A DNA stretch of 64,000 nt. Origin: Pseudovibrio denitrificans JCM 12308. Its GTDB lineage: Bacteria; Pseudomonadota; Alphaproteobacteria; Rhizobiales; Stappiaceae. Below the pieces are notes generated by a model, which worked only from the letters and a program-made list of their open reading frames with translations, was not told the DNA's origin and made no database searches. How positions within the stretch are numbered: position 1 is the stretch's first letter; each line of letters starts with the position of its first letter. Made by a program: the position numbers and the translations under genes. Below are positions 57,119-64,000 of the stretch, in pieces. The DNA lies in assembly GCF_001310815.1 (NCBI RefSeq), contig NZ_BAZK01000003.1, positions 124,001 through 188,000 on the forward strand, given 5' to 3'.

Positions 57119-57313
57119 GAAATCTCCTGGTGCCATAAGAATGGCGCTCGCCGGCGGGTTTGTGTTAACACTAAAGGACAAGAGCTTCCGGTTCTCAACT
57201 CGCGTTGAAAAACAACCACTTACAAGTAAGTGGGCCGGCGAAAGCGGTCGCACTTGTCCAAATTCGGTATCATGACAGTCGCTAGAAACGACAAACGCGA
57301 ACTCCGATGGCTG

Positions 57314-59364
<2,051 letters not shown>

Positions 59365-59506
59365 TCACCCTAGGGCGCATTGAACTATTGCGAAATTTCG
59401 GCAGTGAATGTACGACTTCGGGTAGATTTCTAAGATTTATCTTTGACATGATGGCCAACCTGAGGCTAAGGGGGCCGTCAACGAGATACAAACAAAGGTG
59501 AGAACC

Positions 59507-59882
59507 GTGGCAAGACCGGAACTCGGAACCAAGCGCCTGTGCGCGGCGTGTGGCGCTAAATACTATGATTTGAACCGTGACCCAATCATCTGCTAAGTGT
59601 GGCGATATGTTTGATCTGGGCATGACAGCGAAGACTGCAAAAGCTGTAAAAGCTGTTCAGAAAGAAGAAGCTGAGGACGCATTGGTAAAAGACGATGCAG
59701 AATTGGTATCTCTGGAAGAAGCTGATGCAGAAGCAGCTGGTGAAGATATTCCTGATCTGGACGAAGATGGCATCAGCGATGACATCGGTGGCGATGACTC
59801 CGACGTATTCCTGGATGATGAAGACGACGAAGACTCTTCCGTTCCGGGCATCGTTGTGAGCCGCGACGACGACGAAAGCTAA
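59507..59882 (+). CDS. FYDLN-acid-type (TIGR02300) protein (two-base frameshift)
   Basis: Small acidic alphaproteobacterial protein of 125 residues once repaired. GTG 59507 begins VARPELGTKRLCAACGAKYYDLNRDPIIC, the Cys-pair and YDLNRDP hallmark of the family. The frame then stops at 59594 because two C of an expected CCC are missing (ATCTGCTAAGTG versus ATCTGCCCTAAGTG). The continuation KCGDMF supplies the second Cys pair for a zinc ribbon, followed by an extremely acidic tail (DLDEDG, DDIGGDDSD, DDEDDED). Divergent from aroA. Function unknown. Confidence 0.82.
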
Positions 59883-60011
59883 AATTTCCACAGCCTGTGA
59901 AACCGCAGGCTGTTATGAGAGTATTCTCTTGAAATGTGGGGGCGGCCCATCTATGTTCCGCCTCCATCAGCACAAAAACTTCATTGAAGTATCGGTGCTT
60001 AGAAGAAGAAC

Positions 60012-60087
60012 GGGGCCTTAGCTCAGCTGGGAGAGCGCTTCGCTGGCAGCGAAGAGGTCAGGGGTTCGATCCCCCTAGGCTCCACCA
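60012..60087 (+). tRNA. tRNA-Ala (GGC), copy 1
   Basis: 76 bases with encoded CCA. The acceptor GGGGCCT pairs with AGGCTCC and contains the G3-U70 wobble that defines alanine identity. The anticodon arm CTTCG-CTGGCAG-CGAAG gives anticodon GGC, and the T-arm is AGGGG-TTCGATC-CCCCT. Confidence 0.97.
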
Positions 60088-60152
60088 AAACCATTTTGCA
60101 AGAAATGGCTATCTTCTTCCCAAATTGGACATGCCATTTGTCTGATAAAGAT

Positions 60153-60227
60153 GGGGCCTTAGCTCAGCTGGGAGAGCGCTTCGCTGGCAGCGAAGAGGTC
60201 AGGGGTTCGATCCCCCTAGCTCCACCA
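60153..60227 (+). tRNA. tRNA-Ala (GGC), copy 2, one base short
   Basis: Identical to copy 1 except that one G is missing from the 3' acceptor strand (CCTAGCTCC instead of CCTAGGCTCC), giving 75 bases and a faulty acceptor stem. The loss is of the same kind as in the frameshifted genes, so it is probably a consensus error. The downstream flanks of the two copies are also similar, indicating a tandem duplication of tRNA plus flank. Confidence 0.9.
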
Positions 60228-60392
60228 ATTACCCTTTAGCTAGAAATAGCTGACTTCTCCCAAAATCATCTATTTCAGAAGCTTCGTCTCCAGCATCTCA
60301 TGCTATGAGAGAATTGAAGTTCTGCAGCCATTGATACGCAAGGAAATTGCTATACATCTGCCGCAACTGTTTCTTTTGTGCAGAGGTCGTCG

Positions 60393-61808
60393 ATGTCAGC
60401 ATCCATCGTAATCCATTGGTTCCGTCAGGATCTTCGCCTGAGCGACAATCCTGCGCTCTCTGCGGCTTGCGATGCAGGAGAGGTTATCCCTCTCTATGTT
60501 CTGAATGATAAAGAGTACGGTGCTCGAGAACTCGGCGGCGCGACCAAAAACTGGCTGCACTATTCTTTAAAAGCTCTCAATGAAAGCTTGAATGAGCAAC
60601 TGTTGATAATGCGCGGTGATCCGGCAGTAATCATCAACTCGCTCATTCAGGAGACTGGTGCAGCTGGTGTTTTCTGGAACCGATGCTATGAGCCATGGCG
60701 AGTAGAGCACGATGCGCAGCTGAAATCTGACCTTGAAGAAAACGGTGTAACAGCCAAGAGCTTCAACGGCTCACTCCTCTGGGAACCCTGGCAGGTAGGT
60801 AAACCGGACGGCAGCCCTTATAAGGTGTTCACTCCCTTCTATCGCAAAGGCTGCCTTCAGGCGCAGGAACCCAGAAAGCCCTTGCCTGTTCCTGGCCAAT
60901 TGCGCATTCATCCTTTGAATACAGAAGGGGCTCTCTCAATCGATGAGCTCAACTTGCTCGAAGAACGGCCGTGGTCAGCTCAAGTGAGCAGTCACTGGGA
61001 GCATGGCGAAAAAGCTGCCCAAAACCGTCTCTATGCATTTTTTGAAGATGGGCTCTCCGATTACAAAGATGGCCGAAACTTCCCGGCTCTGACCCATACT
61101 TCCCGCCTGTCGCCTCATCTGCACTTTGGTGAGATCTCTCCCAACCAAATCTGGAGGGCATTAGGCTCACATGAGGAAACACGAGACATAGACCATTTCC
61201 GCAGTGAGCTGGGCTGGCGTGAGTTCTCTTATTCTCTGCTATTCAATAACCCGACTCTTCCAAAGAGTAATCTGAACGAAAAGTTCGACAACTTCCCGTG
61301 GCTCTCAGATGATCAGCGCCTTTTTGCATGGCAGAAAGGTCAAACAGGCATTCCGATTGTCGATGCTGGCATGCGAGAGCTCTGGCAGACCGGTTACATG
61401 CACAATCGCCTGCGCATGATTGTCGGGTCGTTTCTCGTCAAAAACTTGCTGCTGGATTGGCGGTTGGGAGAAGAATGGTTTTGGGATTGTCTGGTTGATG
61501 CTGATCTCGCCAACAACAGCGCCAGTTGGCAATGGATCGCCGGATGCGGTGCAGATGCAGCTCCTTACTTCCGCATCTTCAATCCAATCCTGCAGGGCGA
61601 AAAGTTTGATGCTCATGGCGATTACACACGCCGGTTCCTGCCTGAACTAAAGGATCTGCCGGATAAGTATCTCTTCAAGCCTTGGGAAGCGCCTAAGGAC
61701 ATCCTGCAGAGTGCTTGTGTCACGCTGGGAGAAAACTACCCGCTTCCAATCGTGGATCTCAAGAAATCTCGAGATGAAGCGCTGCGTGCTTTTGAGGAGA
61801 TGAAATAA
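60393..61808 (+). CDS. phrB: deoxyribodipyrimidine photolyase
   Basis: Light-driven repair of cyclobutane pyrimidine dimers. About 471 residues. The N-terminal alpha/beta antenna domain reads SIVIHWFRQDLRLSDNPALSAACDAG. The C-terminal FAD domain has LGWREFSYSLLFNNP, IPIVDAGMRELWQTGYMHNRLRMIVGSFLVKNLLLDWR and WQWIAGCGADAAPYFRIFNPILQGEKFD. ATG 60393 is used, with AGAGGT upstream; GTG 60378 would add five residues. Stand-alone. Confidence 0.95.
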   Translation: MSASIVIHWFRQDLRLSDNPALSAACDAGEVIPLYVLNDKEYGARELGGATKNWLHYSLKALNESLNEQLLIMRGDPAVIINSLIQETGAAGVFWNRCYEPWRVEHDAQLKSDLEENGVTAKSFNGSLLWEPWQVGKPDGSPYKVFTPFYRKGCLQAQEPRKPLPVPGQLRIHPLNTEGALSIDELNLLEERPWSAQVSSHWEHGEKAAQNRLYAFFEDGLSDYKDGRNFPALTHTSRLSPHLHFGEISPNQIWRALGSHEETRDIDHFRSELGWREFSYSLLFNNPTLPKSNLNEKFDNFPWLSDDQRLFAWQKGQTGIPIVDAGMRELWQTGYMHNRLRMIVGSFLVKNLLLDWRLGEEWFWDCLVDADLANNSASWQWIAGCGADAAPYFRIFNPILQGEKFDAHGDYTRRFLPELKDLPDKYLFKPWEAPKDILQSACVTLGENYPLPIVDLKKSRDEALRAFEEMK

Positions 61809-61928
61809 AATTCGCACTCAGGTGATCTGCCTTCAGACCTGATCAGTATAAGGCTTTGTGCGCGGCAGTCTGTCGCAGTCAATCCTTATGTAATTCCCTC
61901 GTTACATCTCTGGGGAGTGGAGGCTTCT

Positions 61929-62417
61929 ATGCGTTTATCTATGATTTCACTTGTAAGTTCACTGGTTCTTGCTGGTTCAGTAAATGCAAATGCAGGAACT
62001 ATTGTAGAAGTAGCTCAAGGGGCAGGGCAGTTTAACACCCTTATTGCTGCCGCTCAGGCTGCGGGCTTGGATGGAGCACTGGCCAATGGTGAGAACCTCA
62101 CCGTGTTCGCTCCGACTGATGAAGCCTTTGCGGAGCTTCCGGACGGAACGATTGAAACGCTTCTGAAGCCAGAGAACAAAGATCAACTCGTTGCGGTACT
62201 TAGCTACCACGTGCTCCCACGCAAACTGGCGTCCACTGATCTGCCAGGCCGCACCATTCACGTGAAGACGATTAAGGGATCAGGAGATAAGACACTCTCC
62301 GTTTCGAAAAATACGTCTGGCGTGACTGTAGATAATGCAAACGTCATCAGCGCGGACATTCCAGCTGACAACGGGATCATTCATGTCGTCGATAAAGTGT
62401 TGCTGCCCTCAAACTAA
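61929..62417 (+). CDS. secreted fasciclin (FAS1) domain protein
   Basis: 162 residues: a Sec signal peptide (MRLSMISLVSSLVLAGSVNANA, likely cut after NANA) and one FAS1 domain. The two conserved boxes are present: NLTVFAPTDEAFAELP (H1) and YHVLPRKLAS, then IIHVVDKVLLPS (H2). FAS1 proteins mediate adhesion or matrix contacts. GGGGAGTGGAGG precedes the ATG. Stand-alone. Confidence 0.92.
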   Translation: MRLSMISLVSSLVLAGSVNANAGTIVEVAQGAGQFNTLIAAAQAAGLDGALANGENLTVFAPTDEAFAELPDGTIETLLKPENKDQLVAVLSYHVLPRKLASTDLPGRTIHVKTIKGSGDKTLSVSKNTSGVTVDNANVISADIPADNGIIHVVDKVLLPSN

Positions 62418-63102
62418 ACGGGGAGCGACATAGCTCATTATGAGTTTCTGCCAGAGGGCGTGGAGCATCCGATCTGCGCCCTTTGAACTGTCATAAAACG
62501 GAGTCGGGTGACTCTATTTGATTGAAATGAATGCATTTCACCTGCTCAAGAATGCAAGTTTTTGCATTAGAAGTTGTATTTCGAGAGTTGCACACAGTGC
62601 GCCTGTGGATAAGTTCAGGCCTGTTTTGTCTTCGAAAATTTGCGCGTGCAAGCATTAAGACAGCTCATCGGCATAAACGTGCAAGGTGCAAAATTTGAAT
62701 TTGTTCGCCGTCTAGGTATTTCCCCGATATATCAAGTGATTAGCCGCCAAATCTTTCTGTAAATCTCAATGTTCGTATTATTTCGTATCGAATTTTTCCG
62801 AAACAAAACTTCCAATTTTAGACACTTCAACCATGCTGAAAGGTCGAAAATTTGGCATAAAAAACAGTCTGCTTAGGTGGGTTTCGTTTTTCCGAAACAT
62901 GACAATCTCATGATAATTATGAAAAAAAACGAAGATCCAATTGCAATTCATCGAAACTTCAAGAAACTGTCATCCTAGTGTGAAACACCTAAGTGATATC
63001 GCAGATGAGGCGTAGGGGATGGATCGCCAAGGCGATGGATCAGGTGTTCACTCCGCTTCGCATGTTAGATTTTTTCAACTTTCCCACTGGGGGGCAACAA
63101 AA
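62418..63102. promoter_or_regulatory. long AT-rich ugpB upstream region with repeats
   Basis: 685 bases without a gene. It contains two copies of TTTTTCCGAAACA (62793-62805 and 62887-62899), two copies of TCGAAAATTTG (62632-62642 and 62844-62854), one exact TGTGGATAA (62604-62612) and a partial Pho-box-like CTGTCAT-N4-GTGTGAA at 62967-62984. The repeats look like multiple binding sites of one or more regulators. ugpB promoters are usually controlled by phosphate and carbon status. Confidence 0.5.
62967..62984 (+). promoter_or_regulatory. weak Pho-box candidate
   Basis: CTGTCAT is a perfect half-site of the alphaproteobacterial Pho box. The second half (GTGTGAA) matches only in part, and the 4-base spacing is right. 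ugp genes belong to the PhoB regulon in many bacteria, but this site alone does not prove it. Confidence 0.3.
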
Positions 63103-64000
63103 ATGACTCTTCGTAAAGCAGCTGGTGTAGCAACCTTTGCAGCACTCGCAATGTCTTCAACAGCGTCTTTCGCTGCGACAGAAATCAACTGGTGGCACGC
63201 AATGGGCGGCCGTCTGGGTGAAGTTGTCAACGAAATCTCCACCAAATACAATGCATCTCAGGATGTCTGTAACCTGACCCCGGTTTACAAAGGTAACTAC
63301 GAAGAAACCTTGACCGCAGGTATCGCAGCATTCCGCGCTGGCGAACAGCCAAACATCTTGCAGGTATTTGATGCAGGTTCCGCTACCATCATCGGTGCAA
63401 AGGGCGCAGTTGTTCCAGCTGAAGACCTTCTGAAAGATGCAGGTGTTGAGTTCAACATCGAAGACTACATTGCTGGCGTACGCTACTTCTACGCAGATGC
63501 AGCTGGCAAAATGATCGGCATGCCGTTCAACTCCTCTACTCCAATCCTCTACTACAACGTAGAAGCACTGGCGAAAGCAGGCGTTGAAGCTCCTAAGACT
63601 TGGGAAGAGTTTGAAGCAATCGCTCCTAAGCTGAAAGCAGCTGGTTACGTTCCTCTGGCACAGTCTCACCTGCCATGGATCTTCACCGAAAACTTCATGT
63701 CCCGCCACAACCTGCCATTCGCAACCAACAACAACGGTTACGACGGCGCGAAAGGCACCAAGATCCTCGTAAACAACGATGCGATCAAAATGCACTTCAC
63801 AAAGGTTAAAGGCTGGCTTGATGCTGAGCTGTTCGGCTACTACGGCACTGGCTGGGGTGACAACCAGAAGGTATTCCAGGACGGTTCCGCTGCAATGTGG
63901 CTCGGTTCTTCAGGTTCCTTCGGCGGTCTGATGAAGTCCACAGACTTCAAATTCTCCGCAACCAACCTGCCTTACTGGGCTTCTGTTAACGAAACCGGTA
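63103..64000 (+). CDS. ugpB: sn-glycerol-3-phosphate ABC transporter substrate-binding protein (3' partial)
   Basis: Periplasmic binding protein for glycerol-3-phosphate import. ATG 63103 begins a signal peptide (MTLRKAAGVATFAALAMSSTASFAA) followed by TEINWWHAMGGRLGEVVNEI, NLTPVYKGNYEETLTAGIAAFRAGEQPNILQVFDAGSAT and GMPFNSSTPILYYN, all typical UgpB. The open frame runs off the window end, so the C-terminal third is missing. GGGGGG lies just before the ATG. The ugpAEC genes should follow. Confidence 0.92.
   Translation, partial: MTLRKAAGVATFAALAMSSTASFAATEINWWHAMGGRLGEVVNEISTKYNASQDVCNLTPVYKGNYEETLTAGIAAFRAGEQPNILQVFDAGSATIIGAKGAVVPAEDLLKDAGVEFNIEDYIAGVRYFYADAAGKMIGMPFNSSTPILYYNVEALAKAGVEAPKTWEEFEAIAPKLKAAGYVPLAQSHLPWIFTENFMSRHNLPFATNNNGYDGAKGTKILVNNDAIKMHFTKVKGWLDAELFGYYGTGWGDNQKVFQDGSAAMWLGSSGSFGGLMKSTDFKFSATNLPYWASVNETG

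Noticed and set aside
55925..57208. 427-codon open frame on the plus strand
   Set aside because: It lies wholly antisense to rpsA and mirrors its repeated, biased codons. It has no ribosome site, and its Phe/Asn/Val-rich composition looks like reverse-strand shadow.
62604..62612. Exact DnaA-box-like TGTGGATAA, considered as an origin or DnaA-regulated site
   Set aside because: A single 9-mer is expected by chance at about this frequency in 64 kb. There is no cluster of boxes, no dnaA/dnaN/parAB and no GATC/GANTC clustering nearby.
63157..63795. 212-codon minus-strand frame at the window end
   Set aside because: Antisense to ugpB, which has a signal peptide and clear family motifs; the minus frame is rich in Cys, Phe and Val as expected from shadowing.

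Overview
The window is a chromosomal segment of a mid-GC alphaproteobacterium. The pckA / chvI-chvG-hprK-EIIA-HPr cluster, a DivL-type kinase with Tyr in place of the phospho-His, atpHAGDC without the Fo genes, and rpsA-cmk-aroA next to a FYDLN-type acidic protein together point to Hyphomicrobiales. Stappiaceae such as Pseudovibrio would fit, but that is an inference from gene content and style, not a database match. Almost everything is core genome. I see no prophage, insertion sequence, CRISPR array, toxin island or biosynthetic cluster. Layout: 1-2.7 kb holds the end of sucB and lpdA of the 2-oxoglutarate dehydrogenase complex. 2.7-10.2 kb is mainly minus strand: a secreted protein, a TPP-riboswitch-controlled thiM-thiE pair, xerC, a PLD-type nuclease, a secreted endonuclease I, a TudS/DUF523 protein and fsa, with a plus-strand transglutaminase-like gene between. 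10.3-17.8 kb is priA and the F1 ATP synthase operon. 17.8-21.2 kb is a small GcrA-like Cys/His protein, a molybdopterin-binding/nucleotidyltransferase fusion and an XdhC-type protein. 21.3-29.4 kb is pckA divergent from chvI-chvG-hprK-EIIA-HPr, then a Nudix gene and ahcY. 29.6-34.7 kb is divL, a TsaE-kinase fusion and a MurU-like nucleotidyltransferase. 34.9-37.9 kb is a small accessory patch: VOC protein, double-winged-helix regulator, membrane proteins and a GNAT gene with a decayed duplicate. 38-45.9 kb is addB-addA, trxA and grpE. 46-49.5 kb is a hydrolase/TetR pair with two clear operators, a TRIC-family membrane protein and an ornithine-cyclodeaminase-like gene. 49.5-59.9 kb is mostly minus strand: sppA-ihfB-lapA, a chorismate mutase, a candidate structured ncRNA with its own terminator, an SDR, then aroA-cmk-rpsA, with two plus-strand genes between. 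60-64 kb is two tandem tRNA-Ala(GGC), phrB, a fasciclin protein and the start of ugpB. The most important reading note is that at least nine protein genes (fsa, atpD, the molybdopterin fusion, ahcY, divL, the MurU-like gene, the alpha/beta hydrolase, the ornithine-cyclodeaminase-like gene and the FYDLN gene) and one tRNA are interrupted by loss of one base, twice in divL and two adjacent bases in one gene. In nearly every case the missing base can be placed in a short G or C run. Restoring it gives a full-length product of normal family length. Because essential genes are hit and only losses are seen, consensus error is far likelier than biology. The strongest biological observations are the DivL Tyr-box, the isolated structured RNA, the stand-alone GcrA-like domain, palindromic intergenic repeats and several well-formed operators. 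I did not find a convincing undescribed system.
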